DNA of 64,000 nt from Marinobacter maroccanus (GCF_002933275.1 NZ_PSSX01000017.1:30666-94665); one strand, 5' to 3'. Counted from the stretch's first letter, positions 29,946-39,135 are shown. Program-made: numbers and translations. Notes: generated by a model not told the origin, from the letters alone.

Positions 29946-31033
29946 CAGGTCTTATGACCGGTGTCGAGTTTTCGTTCAAGGTTCTGGCTGTATCTGGAAA
30001 TGCCGAAGCAGAAGACCCAGAAACAGAACGCCACAAATACATAGCCCTCGATGGCAACGTTCTGCCAGGCGGGATCTGTCACAGTGGACTGGACCGTTCC
30101 CAGAATGTCGAACAGGCCGATGATCAGCACCAGTGTGGTGTCCTTGAACAGGGAAATGAAAGTGTTCACGATGCCCGGAATTACCATCTTCAGGGCCTGC
30201 GGCAGGATTACCAGCCCCGTCTTGCGCCAGTACCCCAACCCCAGAGCATCGGCGGCCTCGTACTGGCCTCGCGGAATGGCCTGCAGACCACCGCGAATTA
30301 CCTCAGCCATGTATGCGGACTGCCACAGTGTTATGCCGATCAGGGCCCGGGCCAGCTTTTCGAAGTTCACACCTTCCGGAAGAAACAGTGGCAGCATCAC
30401 CGAGGCCATGAACAGGACCGTGATCAACGGAACCGCCCGCCATACCTCGATAAAGACCACACAGATCCCCCGGATGATTGGCATCTCGGAGCGCCGGCCC
30501 AGCGCCAGCAATATGCCAATTGGCAACGAGGCTACGATCCCGATGTAAGCAAGGATCAGCGTCAGCATCAGACCGCCCCATTTCGAGCTCTGCACTTGTT
30601 CCAGGCCGAATGAACCGCCGGGAATCAGGAAGTAGCCAACAACGGGCAGACCGAAGATGCCAAAGAGTCCCAGCCACTTCCGGCCCGGAAACCGCTCGAT
30701 AAACTGGGGCACAAAGGCAATGGCCAACAGCAGGAACATCGCGTCCACCCGCCATTGCAGCTCGTCCGGGTAAAACCCGTAGATAAAGAAGTTCAGGCGC
30801 TGGCTTATAAACAGCCAGCAGGCGCCGGCACCCGTGCAGTCACTCGCATCAGCGCCAACAAAGTTGGCGTCGAGGAAGAACCAGTTGAGCAAGGGTCCCA
30901 CACTGGTAACCAGCATATAGGCGACACCCAGCGTCAACACCGTGTTGAACCAGCCGGAGAACAGGTTCTCCCGCATCCACTTGACCGGCCTGAGCGCCTT
31001 CTTGGGTGCTTTCATGGTTGACTCGGTCATCAT
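29945..31033 (-). CDS. aapM: General L-amino-acid ABC transporter, permease AapM
   Basis: A 362-residue inner-membrane permease with an N-terminal cytosolic segment, several hydrophobic helices and the C-terminal HisM-type loop [26 protein letters not shown] that contacts the ATPase. The start overlaps the aapQ stop (ATGATGA). It pairs with AapQ to form the channel for a broad set of amino acids, such as glutamate and aspartate. Confidence 0.94.
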   Translation of the reverse strand: MMTESTMKAPKKALRPVKWMRENLFSGWFNTVLTLGVAYMLVTSVGPLLNWFFLDANFVGADASDCTGAGACWLFISQRLNFFIYGFYPDELQWRVDAMFLLLAIAFVPQFIERFPGRKWLGLFGIFGLPVVGYFLIPGGSFGLEQVQSSKWGGLMLTLILAYIGIVASLPIGILLALGRRSEMPIIRGICVVFIEVWRAVPLITVLFMASVMLPLFLPEGVNFEKLARALIGITLWQSAYMAEVIRGGLQAIPRGQYEAADALGLGYWRKTGLVILPQALKMVIPGIVNTFISLFKDTTLVLIIGLFDILGTVQSTVTDPAWQNVAIEGYVFVAFCFWVFCFGISRYSQNLERKLDTGHKT

Positions 31034-32217
31034 CGCTCCTTAATGGCCACAGCCCGGTTATAGATGTTCATGAACAGCGAGATCAGCAGACTGATGGTGA
31101 GATACACCGCCATGGTTATGGCGACAACCTCTACGGCCTGCCCCGTCTGATTGAGCGTGGTACCCATGAATACCGCCACCAGGTCCGGATAGCCAATCGC
31201 GGTGGCGAGAGACGAGTTTTTGACGAGATTCAGGTACTGACTGGTCAGCGGTGGAATGATGACCCGCATGGCCTGCGGTATAACCACCAGCCTCAGGGTG
31301 AGGCCATTCGGCAGACCAAGAGCCTTGGACGCCTCAGTCTGCCCTTTACTGACAGAAAGGATACCCGAGCGCACAATTTCCGCGATAAAGCTGGCGGTGT
31401 ACAGCGAAAGTGCAATCCACAGGGCGGCTAACTCTGGAATTATCGTGATACCTCCACCGAAGTTGAATCCCCTCAGAGCAGGCAGTTCCCAGTCAAGCGG
31501 GCGTCCCGCTACCAGGTAGGAAATCACCGGCACAAACACCAGAATCGCGACTCCAACCTTGAAGGTCGGAAAAATCTGCCCCGTCGCCAACTGACGCTTT
31601 TTGGCCCAGACCCGGACCCCAACGACAGCAGCAATGGCAAGCAGAATGCCGCCCCAGACAATCCCGAATCCTTCCTGAGTCATTGGCTCAGGCAAATACA
31701 GGCCCCGATTGTTGAGGAACATGGCACCCCCCACATCGACACTTTGACGCGGTGAGGGAAGATTGCTGAGTACGGCAAAGTACCAGAAGAAAATCTGCAG
31801 CAGCAGTGGAATATTGCGAATAACCTCGATGTAGACCAGCGCCATCTTGGCCACCAGCCAGTTACTCGAGAGCCGCGCTACACCGATAATGAAACCGAGA
31901 ATGGTAGCGGCCACCACACCCATCGCGGAAACAAGCAGCGTATTGGTCAGACCGACCCAGAACGTTCGGCCATAAGACATGGTTGCATCGTAAGGCACCA
32001 GATTCATGATGATGCCAAAACCGGCGGTTTCATTCAGAAACCCGAAACCGGTGCTGATGCCACGGCTTTGCATATTGGAAAGCGTGTTATCGACGAGAAC
32101 CCATCCGCCCCAGAACACAAGGGCAATGGCGATCGCCTGGAAGAAGAGTGAGCGGACCCGGGGGTCATACCAGGGCTTGGGCCCTGCAGGTCGGGTATCA
32201 ATGGTTTGTTTTTTCAT
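31030..32217 (-). CDS. aapQ: General L-amino-acid ABC transporter, permease AapQ
   Basis: A 395-residue permease, longer than typical HisQ/M proteins as is usual for AapQ because of an internal periplasmic region. It has about eight hydrophobic segments and the ATPase-contact loop EIVRSGILSVSKGQTEASKALGL. It is separated by 93 bases from aapJ; a weaker intergenic stem there may set the higher level of binding protein. Confidence 0.94.
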   Translation of the reverse strand: MKKQTIDTRPAGPKPWYDPRVRSLFFQAIAIALVFWGGWVLVDNTLSNMQSRGISTGFGFLNETAGFGIIMNLVPYDATMSYGRTFWVGLTNTLLVSAMGVVAATILGFIIGVARLSSNWLVAKMALVYIEVIRNIPLLLQIFFWYFAVLSNLPSPRQSVDVGGAMFLNNRGLYLPEPMTQEGFGIVWGGILLAIAAVVGVRVWAKKRQLATGQIFPTFKVGVAILVFVPVISYLVAGRPLDWELPALRGFNFGGGITIIPELAALWIALSLYTASFIAEIVRSGILSVSKGQTEASKALGLPNGLTLRLVVIPQAMRVIIPPLTSQYLNLVKNSSLATAIGYPDLVAVFMGTTLNQTGQAVEVVAITMAVYLTISLLISLFMNIYNRAVAIKER

Positions 32218-32310
32218 GGAGTGTCCTGAAGAGCTTTTCCCTGTGGTTTACAGCATCAGAGATAACGGCGAAGCCTCCGATCAGGAGACTTCGCCGCATG
32301 CCTTCAGGTC

Positions 32311-33336
32311 TTAACGGACCGGCGGGGCATACATGATGCCGCCTTCAGTCCACAGCGCGTTGATACCGCGGTCCAGGCCCAGCGGGGTATCCGGACCTAC
32401 GTTGCGGTCATACATCTCGCCGTAGTTGCCAACCAGCTTCACTACCTTGTGACCAAAGTCATCCGGCAATCCGAGCTTGGCACCCATATCGCCGTCGGTA
32501 CCCAGCAGACGCTGAATGTTCGGGTTATCGGACTTCAACATGTCGTCGGCATTGGCGCTGGTAACGCCCAGCTCTTCGGCATTGATCTGCACAGAGAGCA
32601 CCCACTTGACGATGTTGAACCACTGATCGTCACCCTGGCGTACAACCGGGCCCAGCGGCTCCTTGGAGATGGTATTCGGCAGAATCTTGGCCGAATTCGG
32701 GTCAGACAGCTTTGAACGCAGGGCTGCAAGCTGTGAACGGTCAGAAGTCAGAACATCGCAGCGACCGGCCGCAAAGCCCTGAACCGTCTGTTCCGAGGTA
32801 TCGAATACGATTGGCTTGAATTCCATGCCCTTGGCGCGGAAATAGTCAGAAAGGTTAAGTTCGGTAGTGGTACCGGCCTGAATACAGATGGTGGCACCGT
32901 CCAATTGAGTGGCGTCGTCCACGCCAATATCTTTGTTGATCAGGAAGCCCTGCCCGTCGTAGTAGTTCACGCCGGCAAAGTTCAGGCCCAGAGAGGCATC
33001 CCGGGTCAGTGTCCAGGTGGTGTTACGGGAGAGCATATCAATTTCGCCAGACTGCAGGGCGGTGAAACGCTCCTTCGCGGTCAGCGGTGTAAACTCAACG
33101 GCGCTCGCGTCACCGAAAATTGCCGCGGCCACCGCACGGCAGGTGTCTACGTCGATACCGGTCCAGTTACCTTTTTCGTCAGGCTGAGAGAAACCTGGCA
33201 GTCCGCTGGTCACCCCACACTGGAGATGGCCTTTTTCCTTGACGTTTTCCAGAGTGGTGGCAGCCATGGCCCCAGTGGCCGTGAACGTGCCTACCGCCAG
33301 AGCAATCCCCAGGGCAATCGATTTCGTCTTTCTCAT
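32311..33336 (-). CDS. aapJ: General L-amino-acid ABC transporter, periplasmic binding protein
   Basis: A 341-residue family 3 solute-binding protein. The signal peptide is about 25 residues (ALAVGTFTATGAMA|ATT). Then TLENVKEKGHLQCGVTSGLPGFS and GIDVDTCRAVAAAIFGD mark the amino-acid-binding fold. ATG 33336 has GGAGA upstream; further in-frame upstream codons lack a signal peptide. It heads aapJQMP and has a sigma-54 promoter 47 bases upstream, so expression is probably nitrogen-regulated. Confidence 0.95.
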   Translation of the reverse strand: MRKTKSIALGIALAVGTFTATGAMAATTLENVKEKGHLQCGVTSGLPGFSQPDEKGNWTGIDVDTCRAVAAAIFGDASAVEFTPLTAKERFTALQSGEIDMLSRNTTWTLTRDASLGLNFAGVNYYDGQGFLINKDIGVDDATQLDGATICIQAGTTTELNLSDYFRAKGMEFKPIVFDTSEQTVQGFAAGRCDVLTSDRSQLAALRSKLSDPNSAKILPNTISKEPLGPVVRQGDDQWFNIVKWVLSVQINAEELGVTSANADDMLKSDNPNIQRLLGTDGDMGAKLGLPDDFGHKVVKLVGNYGEMYDRNVGPDTPLGLDRGINALWTEGGIMYAPPVR

Positions 33337-33382
33337 TGTCTTTTCTCCGAACATCAGTTGGTTTTTCGCGACGTGTGACCTC

Positions 33383-33398
33383 AGCAATTTGCGAGCCA
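33383..33398 (-). promoter_or_regulatory. Sigma-54 promoter of aapJQMP
   Basis: On the minus strand TGGCTCGCAAATTGCT matches the -24/-12 consensus TGGCACG-N4-TTGCW with one mismatch and correct GG-N10-GC spacing. The predicted start lies about 35 bases before the aapJ ATG. Confidence 0.8.
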
Positions 33399-33483
33399 TA
33401 CACACTAAACCTTTGATTTGTATTGTTTTTATCCGCCACCGGGGCGTTACAGACAGATCTGGAACCAGGTGGCGCTGCTTCAT

Positions 33484-33498
33484 GCACTGTTACAGTGC
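33484..33498. promoter_or_regulatory. NtrC-like enhancer site upstream of aapJ
   Basis: The perfect dyad GCACTGTTACAGTGC fits the NtrC layout GCACYANNNTRGTGC except for one symmetric pair of changes. It lies roughly 115-130 bases upstream of the predicted sigma-54 start, a usual enhancer distance. Confidence 0.6.
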
Positions 33499-33596
33499 CC
33501 TCACTGCAGCCCTATGCGCCAAAAAAAGGCAGCTTTAGGGCCGTGCTCCTTAAAAGTAGAACAAGGTTCAGTAAATGAACTAGTTTTTATGCAAAA

Positions 33597-34505
33597 TTAT
33601 TCGGAAATTTTGAAGACGGGAGGCTCTTTATAGGTCTCGAGGCGCTTCAGCCATCCTGGCAGCCAGCGCTCTCGTTCGATCGGATCCTTGGCGTTTTCAG
33701 CCCTGCGTGTAAGAACAGTGCCAGCCGCCTCCCTGAATTGCACCAGAGCACTCCGGTCAGGTGAGCCAGACATTTCCAACAGCACCTGCAGCAGCCCCCA
33801 GCCTTGATCGTTGTAGCGTTCCGTAGCTGAAAGCCCCTCTCCCTTGAAATTCACATAGTCGATGATGGCGTAAACACCGCCGGGGGTCTGACCAAGCGCT
33901 TCCAGCCTGGAAGCCACCTCTGACCTTCGCTCACCCGGAGCTGCCTCAATGATCTGCCCAAGTGACCGCCTGGCGCGCCGAAATATAAATTCTGCCTGTA
34001 TCCCCTGGGTGCCAGCCAGAAACTCCCGCAGTTCCGCAAGCCGGGGTGAATCGTCGACAGCAAGAAAGTCCGCTTTTACGTCCCAGGGAGCATCGAAAGG
34101 CTCCAGCGCCCGCAGCCATTCGGGAATATTGACTTGCCGTTGCTCCATGTATTCCATCAGCGCAGGAAAGCTTTCAACAAACCGTCCCTCGACGCCCTCC
34201 GGATACCAGATGAAGTGCCCAATCCCGAGCGACGGGAACGCCTCGCCATCATTCCAGTGGACCAGACACTGGAAACGACCGGCACACTCGTTCCGGAAAA
34301 TCTGTTGGCCCACCCAGTCCAACTGGGCGGAGGTCAGCGCCAGGGAAACATCAACATCAGGACTTTCCGACGCGGACAAATCCTGCGACCCAGGACCGGG
34401 ATTCGTAGCCTCATTCGCGGAATCACAACCAGCGAGGGTGAAAACCGTGATCAGAAAAAGCAATGCAAACGATTTACCAAACACCAACGCCTCCGGGAAG
34501 GTCAA
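33597..34505 (-). CDS. Lipoprotein with lysozyme-like (GH24-like) catalytic pattern
   Basis: A 302-residue protein of no named family that I recognise. The lipobox FTLAGC gives Cys27 with Asp at +2, which favours retention in the inner membrane. Residues 70-100 (IFRNECAGRFQCLVHWNDGEAF then PSLGIGHFIW) resemble the phage lysozyme active site: Glu73, Asp86 and Ser92 stand where T4 lysozyme has Glu11, Asp20 and Thr26, and GIGH follows. Cys74 and Cys80 could form a disulfide in the short insertion. A second conserved-looking block is YVNFKGEG...RYNDQGWGLLQVL. Peptidoglycan cleavage is an inference; it stands alone between aapJ and a thioesterase. Confidence 0.6.
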   Translation of the reverse strand: MTFPEALVFGKSFALLFLITVFTLAGCDSANEATNPGPGSQDLSASESPDVDVSLALTSAQLDWVGQQIFRNECAGRFQCLVHWNDGEAFPSLGIGHFIWYPEGVEGRFVESFPALMEYMEQRQVNIPEWLRALEPFDAPWDVKADFLAVDDSPRLAELREFLAGTQGIQAEFIFRRARRSLGQIIEAAPGERRSEVASRLEALGQTPGGVYAIIDYVNFKGEGLSATERYNDQGWGLLQVLLEMSGSPDRSALVQFREAAGTVLTRRAENAKDPIERERWLPGWLKRLETYKEPPVFKISE

Positions 34506-34517
34506 AATTGCGCGCGA

Positions 34518-34910
34518 TCACTCTACAACATGTTCAGACAGTCTTGCTTTGATGTCCTCTGGAATCGGAAGGGCTTTCTCCGTCTCATAATCAAAATGAA
34601 TCAGCACGGCCACCCCCCGGGCAATCTGCTTATCGCCCTGCCACGCTTCCTGAACCACACGGAAGGACGAATTGCCGATCTTGCCGATGCCTGTTTTGAT
34701 CTTGACCGGAATATGCCAGTAGCTCTGGGCCAACAGATCAATCTCCAGCCGTGCAATGATCAGCGGCCAGGTCTCTGCCTCAAGGGTGGGATGAAAAATC
34801 CGGAAAACCGGCGTTCTTGCCTGCTCGAACCAGACCGGTAGAGTGGTATTGCTGATGTGCCCGAGGGCATCGGTATCGCTGAAACGTGGTTCCAGTTCCA
34901 GATGAAACAT
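34518..34910 (-). CDS. Acyl-CoA thioesterase, hotdog fold (YbgC/4HBT type)
   Basis: A 130-residue single hotdog domain. The N-terminal RFSDTDALGHISNTTLPVWFEQAR contains the catalytic Asp pattern of 4-hydroxybenzoyl-CoA thioesterase-like proteins. It probably hydrolyses short or aromatic acyl-CoAs in the cytosol; the substrate cannot be told. It is not in the tol-pal context of true YbgC. The gene precedes the lysozyme-like lipoprotein by 12 bases on the same strand, so the two may be cotranscribed. Confidence 0.85.
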   Translation of the reverse strand: MFHLELEPRFSDTDALGHISNTTLPVWFEQARTPVFRIFHPTLEAETWPLIIARLEIDLLAQSYWHIPVKIKTGIGKIGNSSFRVVQEAWQGDKQIARGVAVLIHFDYETEKALPIPEDIKARLSEHVVE

Positions 34911-34978
34911 GGCGGCTTCCCCCTGTTTGAAAACCGCCTACTATACACCGGCCACACGCAAACAACCCAGATCTCCGA

Positions 34979-36559
34979 CTAAGGCACGATACGCAGAATC
35001 CGGCCGTCGGCATTGTCGGTGAGCAGATACACCCCGCCGTCAGGCCCGGTAGCAACATCCCGGATCCGTTCGCCAAGTTCCTCGAACATCGTTTCCGTGT
35101 CGCTGGCTTGCCGTCCGTCCAGGGTCACCCGGTGCACACTTTCGTCGGCAAGCGCACCGACAAGCAGGTTGCCCTGCCAGCCAGGAAACAGTTCGCCGCG
35201 GTAGCGTGTCATTCCCGAGGGAGCGATTGAAGGCGTCCAGTGCAACAGCGGCTGCTCCATACCCTCCCGCTCAACAAAGGGCGTGATCATAGCTCCGGTG
35301 TAGTCTATGCCGTGAGTGATCACCGGCCAGCCATAGTTACGGCCTGGCTCGATGATGTTGATCTCATCCCCGCCACGCGGGCCGTGTTCATGGGCAATCA
35401 GCAGGCCCTCAACGGAATCGTAGACCAGCCCCTGCACATTGCGATGCCCGTAACTGTAGATTTCCGGGAGCGCGTCGTCCCTGCGAACGAAGGGATTATC
35501 GGCCGGAGCACTGCCGTCCGGGTTCAGCCGGACAATCTTGCCCAGATGACTCGACAGGTCCTGTGCCTGCTCACGGTAGTCGAATCCGTCCCCCAGCGTG
35601 ACGATCAACGTTCCATCCGGAAGCCAGGCCATTCGGCCGCCATAGTGGGCACTGCCCCGTTTCGCAGGTTTAGCCCGGAATATCTCGACAACGCCTGTCA
35701 GAGCCATTCCCTGCAACTGACCACGGGCAACACAAAGGTGATTGGCAGAGGCGGTACCGCAGGCGTAGGCGAGAAATACCGCCTGATCAGCCTCAAAATC
35801 CTGCGATAACAGGACATCAAAAAGGCCAGCCTGGGCATCATCGAAAACTGGAGGCACACCGCTGATCGGCTCCTGGCCCAACTCCCAGTCCGCCGAGATT
35901 CGACGCAGTCGCCCTGCCCGTTCGGTTACCAGGGCGCCACCGTCGGGAAGAAATGCCAGGGACCAGGGATGCTCCAGGCCAGAAGTTACCGTCTCTACGG
36001 TATAGTCGCCCGAAGACTGGGCCTGTACCGGGCCAGGCATCGATCCGAGGCCTGCTGTCAGGCAACAGGCCAGCACGGCGTTCGAGGCGCGGACACTGAC
36101 ACCCGCAAACGATTTGGCGGTCAAGCGGGCGAACAAGGCACCGGCAAACGCCGCCGTGGCCAATATGGCCAGCAATCCACCCGCGGACCGGGTCGCCGCA
36201 ATCAGTGTCGGCATGGGCGCCAGGGCATTGACAATCATCAGTGCCGCCCATAGCCCGACTGCTCCCGCAAGCGCGAACAGCGGAACCCGCAGTCCACGCC
36301 CCACAAATTTGGAAACGACCGCGGCGACGCTCTGGGAAACCAGGAAACTGACGCCAAACAGGATCAGGTAGAGCGGCGCAAAGGAGGCCAGGTCGTGCAC
36401 GGTAGCGGAAACGCGGGCGTCAAGTTCAACCGCCACCCCCATTGCCTGAAGGGCCAGGAGGTTTAACTGTGTCTGAACCACAGTTCCAAGAATAACCCCG
36501 ACCACCAGTGCCACCAGAAAACTGATGACGTTTATCTTCTTTAACTGCCTTCCTGCCAT
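34979..36559 (-). CDS. PQQ-type sugar dehydrogenase fused to an N-terminal membrane domain
   Basis: A 526-residue protein. Residues 184-526 form a glucose/sorbosone dehydrogenase beta-propeller (LEHPWSLAFLPDGGALVTERAGRLRRI, GFDYREQAQDLSSHLGKIVRLNPDGSAP, PEIYSYGHRNVQGLVYD, HGPRGGDEINII), related to the periplasmic YliI/Asd aldose dehydrogenases that need PQQ. Residues 1-146 hold about four membrane segments. Residues 155-181 look like a former signal peptide (AVLACCLTAGLGSMPGPVQAQ) just before the catalytic domain. A membrane-tethered periplasmic oxidoreductase is the likely outcome; the sugar and the electron acceptor are unknown. Confidence 0.85.
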   Translation of the reverse strand: MAGRQLKKINVISFLVALVVGVILGTVVQTQLNLLALQAMGVAVELDARVSATVHDLASFAPLYLILFGVSFLVSQSVAAVVSKFVGRGLRVPLFALAGAVGLWAALMIVNALAPMPTLIAATRSAGGLLAILATAAFAGALFARLTAKSFAGVSVRASNAVLACCLTAGLGSMPGPVQAQSSGDYTVETVTSGLEHPWSLAFLPDGGALVTERAGRLRRISADWELGQEPISGVPPVFDDAQAGLFDVLLSQDFEADQAVFLAYACGTASANHLCVARGQLQGMALTGVVEIFRAKPAKRGSAHYGGRMAWLPDGTLIVTLGDGFDYREQAQDLSSHLGKIVRLNPDGSAPADNPFVRRDDALPEIYSYGHRNVQGLVYDSVEGLLIAHEHGPRGGDEINIIEPGRNYGWPVITHGIDYTGAMITPFVEREGMEQPLLHWTPSIAPSGMTRYRGELFPGWQGNLLVGALADESVHRVTLDGRQASDTETMFEELGERIRDVATGPDGGVYLLTDNADGRILRIVP

Positions 36560-36617
36560 GTTTCCGCCTCCAAAACCGTTTGCCGTTTATACGACCAGTT
36601 CTGTCAGATACAAACAC

Positions 36618-36645
36618 AAAAAAGCCGGAGCATCACGCTCCGGCT
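36618..36645 (-). terminator. Terminator of fpr
   Basis: Stem agccggagc (36623-36631) and gctccggct (36637-36645) with a 5-base loop, followed on the minus strand by six T. A T-run on the other side allows some bidirectional use. Confidence 0.85.
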
Positions 36646-36674
36646 CTTTTTCGAGGCAGTTTCAGCCTACGAAC

Positions 36675-37445
36675 TCACTGCTCCACAAAGGCCCGCTCAA
36701 TCACGTAATGCCCCATGTCGCCACCGCGGGCTTCCTTGAATCCCATGTTGTTCAGGATGGCGCAGGTGTCCTTTAGCATGCTCGGACTGCCGCAGATCAT
36801 GAAACGATCGGTTTCCGGATCGAAATCCGGCAGGTCCAGATCACGGGTGATTTTCCCGGTTTCCATGGCATCGGTCAGCCGGCCCTGGTTGCGGAACTCT
36901 TCCCGCGTGACGGTTGGATAGTAGACCAGCTTGCCCTTCACCATCTCACCGAAATATTCGTTCTCCGGCAGTTCCTCGATTTCCTTCTGATAAGCCAGCT
37001 CCGAGACGTAACGAACGCCATGGGTCAGGATCACCTTGTCAAAGGCCTCGTAGACCTCGGGGTCCTTGATGATACTCATGAACGGTGCGAGCCCCGTGCC
37101 AGTGCTGATCAGCCAGAGGTTCTTGCCAGGCAGGAGATTATCCAGAATCAGAGTTCCCGTCGGTTTGCGGCTAACCAGAATCTCGTCGCCCACCTGGATC
37201 TTCTGCAGACGCGATGTCAGTGGGCCGTCCTGCACCTTGATGGAGAAAAACTCAAGTTCTTCCTCATAGTTGGCACTGGCGATACTGTAGGCGCGCATCA
37301 GGGGCTTACCCTCGGTCTCCAGACCAATCATGACAAAATGACCGTTCTTGAAACGAAAGCCCGGATCCCGGCTTGTGGTAAAGCTGAACAGGGTATCGTT
37401 CCAGTGATGAACGCTGGTAACTTTCTCTTTGATCAGGTTGCTCAT
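36675..37445 (-). CDS. fpr: Ferredoxin--NADP+ reductase
   Basis: A 256-residue flavoprotein that moves electrons between NADPH and ferredoxin or flavodoxin. The FAD site RAYSIASANYEEELEFFS and the NADP site ISTGTGLAPFMSII are clear, as is the C-terminal GHYVIERAFVEQ. In pseudomonads fpr belongs to the oxidative-stress response and is activated by the divergent LysR regulator FinR; the same divergent pair is found here. Confidence 0.95.
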   Translation of the reverse strand: MSNLIKEKVTSVHHWNDTLFSFTTSRDPGFRFKNGHFVMIGLETEGKPLMRAYSIASANYEEELEFFSIKVQDGPLTSRLQKIQVGDEILVSRKPTGTLILDNLLPGKNLWLISTGTGLAPFMSIIKDPEVYEAFDKVILTHGVRYVSELAYQKEIEELPENEYFGEMVKGKLVYYPTVTREEFRNQGRLTDAMETGKITRDLDLPDFDPETDRFMICGSPSMLKDTCAILNNMGFKEARGGDMGHYVIERAFVEQ

Positions 37446-37590
37446 GTAAACCTCTTGCCTGTTCGATACGCTGTTTTACGGCGAATGATTTAACTTTGGA
37501 TTGCGCTTAGTCTAACCCGGCACTAACCTATCGGGAAAATGGGATATTCTCATAACCTTATTCGAGTGAGCCGATTAAGAGCCAAAAGTT

Positions 37591-38475
37591 ATGAAATACA
37601 GTTTCCGACAGCTGGAAGTTTTCCTGGCAGCGGCGCACTTCCAGAATATTACCCGCGCTGCCGAATCGCTGGCCATGTCGCAGTCAGCAGCCAGCAGTGC
37701 GCTGAAAGAACTGGAAAACCAGTTCGATATCCAGCTGTTCGATCGCGTTGGCAAACGGCTTCAGTTAAACGAGCTCGGGCGGCTTTACCGCCCGAAAGTC
37801 GAAGCTGTTCTTGCTCAGGCCAATGAGCTGGAACAGGCCTTCAGCAAGCACACGGAAGTAGGCGCTCTGAAAGTTGGCGCCACGCTTACTATTGGCAACT
37901 ATCTGGCCGTGGGTGTGATGGCCCAATACATGAATACCCCTACCCACCCCAGAGTCTCCCTGGAAGTTGCCAACACCAGCACCATAGCCAGACGTGTCAA
38001 AGACTTCGAGCTGGATATAGGTCTGATCGAGGGGGAACTGCAATCATCAGAGCTGGATGTGTTGCCCTGGCGAGGCGACGAACTGGTGGTGTTCTGTTCG
38101 CCCAGCCACCCCCTGGCGAGCCGGGATTCGCTCTCGGACGAGGACCTTCGCAACGCCACCTGGATCATGCGGGAACAGGGGTCAGGCACCCGCCAGAGCT
38201 TCGAGCGGGGCATGCACGGACTGCTGCCGGATCTGAACGTGCTGCTGGAACTGGAACACACGGAAGCCATCAAACGGGCAGTTGAGGCAGATCTGGGCAT
38301 TGGCTGCCTGTCTGAAGTGGTGCTGGCCGACGCCTTCAAGCGTGGCAGTCTGGTGCCGCTGACCGTGCCGGCACACCGTCGGTTTGATCGCCAGTTCTAC
38401 TTCATCCTGCACAAACAGAAATACCGCAGCGCTGGGATAGACGCCTGGATAGAGCTTTGTAGGAACCTGGAGTGA
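37591..38475 (+). CDS. finR: LysR-family regulator, FinR-like
   Basis: A 294-residue LysR regulator. The winged helix (residues 1-60: MKYSFRQLEVFLAAAHFQN, SQSAASSALKELENQF) is followed by a periplasmic-binding-protein-like effector domain. It is divergent from fpr across 145 bases. In Pseudomonas, FinR is the LysR protein that activates fpr under superoxide stress; the name rests on this context and was not tested by alignment. Confidence 0.8.
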   Translation: MKYSFRQLEVFLAAAHFQNITRAAESLAMSQSAASSALKELENQFDIQLFDRVGKRLQLNELGRLYRPKVEAVLAQANELEQAFSKHTEVGALKVGATLTIGNYLAVGVMAQYMNTPTHPRVSLEVANTSTIARRVKDFELDIGLIEGELQSSELDVLPWRGDELVVFCSPSHPLASRDSLSDEDLRNATWIMREQGSGTRQSFERGMHGLLPDLNVLLELEHTEAIKRAVEADLGIGCLSEVVLADAFKRGSLVPLTVPAHRRFDRQFYFILHKQKYRSAGIDAWIELCRNLE

Positions 38476-38482
38476 TGAAGAC

Positions 38483-38512
38483 GGGGTCAGAAGAAAGCTT
38501 TCTTCTGACCCC
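38483..38512. repeat. 30-base perfect palindrome after finR
   Basis: The 15-base arms ggggtcagaagaaag and its complement meet without a spacer, 7 bases past the finR stop and 17 bases before the miaE stop. It may end both convergent messages, but it has no T-tract and looks like a dispersed palindromic unit. Confidence 0.8.
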
Positions 38513-38529
38513 AACCTGGCGGGCCAGGC

Positions 38530-39135
38530 CTAGCCCATCGGCCCACTGTGGAACCGGAACTCCGTATCCGGCTCCTCGATCAACGCCTTCTCAAGCGCCA
38601 GAAATTCGCCGACGCGCGCCTCGACAGGCCCACCTGCGGCCTGCTCGGCCAGTGACAGATAATCCTGATAATGCCGGGCTTCGGATTTCAGCAGACTGGT
38701 GTAGAAATCCGCCAACTTCTCATCCAGGAACGGCACCAGGGCGGCAAAACGCTCACAGGAGCGCGCTTCGATGATGGCGCCAACAATCAACACATCCACC
38801 AGACGCCCGGGATCTTCTGTGCGAACTTCCTGTCTCAACCCTGCGGCGTAACGAGCCGGCGTCAGGTGACAATAGTCCACGCCCCGCTTATTCATGATCG
38901 CCAGCACCTGCTCGAAATGCCTGAGTTCTTCCCGGGCCAGCCGGGACATCTTGTTCAGCAGATCAGTGTTGTCGACATAGCGGTACATCAGGCTGAGCGC
39001 TGTGGAGGCGGCCTTTTTCTCGCAGTGGGCGTGATCGATCAGCATCAGGTCCTGATTAGCCAGGGCGTTGTCGATCCATCGTTGCGGAGTCCGGCATGGC
39101 AGGAAGTCGTGAATCTCTTGCAAGGCGTCGTTCAT
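38530..39135 (-). CDS. miaE: tRNA-(ms2io6A) hydroxylase
   Basis: A 201-residue non-haem diiron monooxygenase that hydroxylates the isopentenyl group of ms2i6A37 in tRNAs reading UNN codons. The ferritin-like four-helix bundle shows the iron ligands in LIDHAHCEKKAAS, REELRHFEQVL, AIIEARSCERF and SEARHYQDYL. Length is that of Salmonella/Pseudomonas MiaE. It stands alone in the leftward direction. Confidence 0.93.
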   Translation of the reverse strand: MNDALQEIHDFLPCRTPQRWIDNALANQDLMLIDHAHCEKKAASTALSLMYRYVDNTDLLNKMSRLAREELRHFEQVLAIMNKRGVDYCHLTPARYAAGLRQEVRTEDPGRLVDVLIVGAIIEARSCERFAALVPFLDEKLADFYTSLLKSEARHYQDYLSLAEQAAGGPVEARVGEFLALEKALIEEPDTEFRFHSGPMG

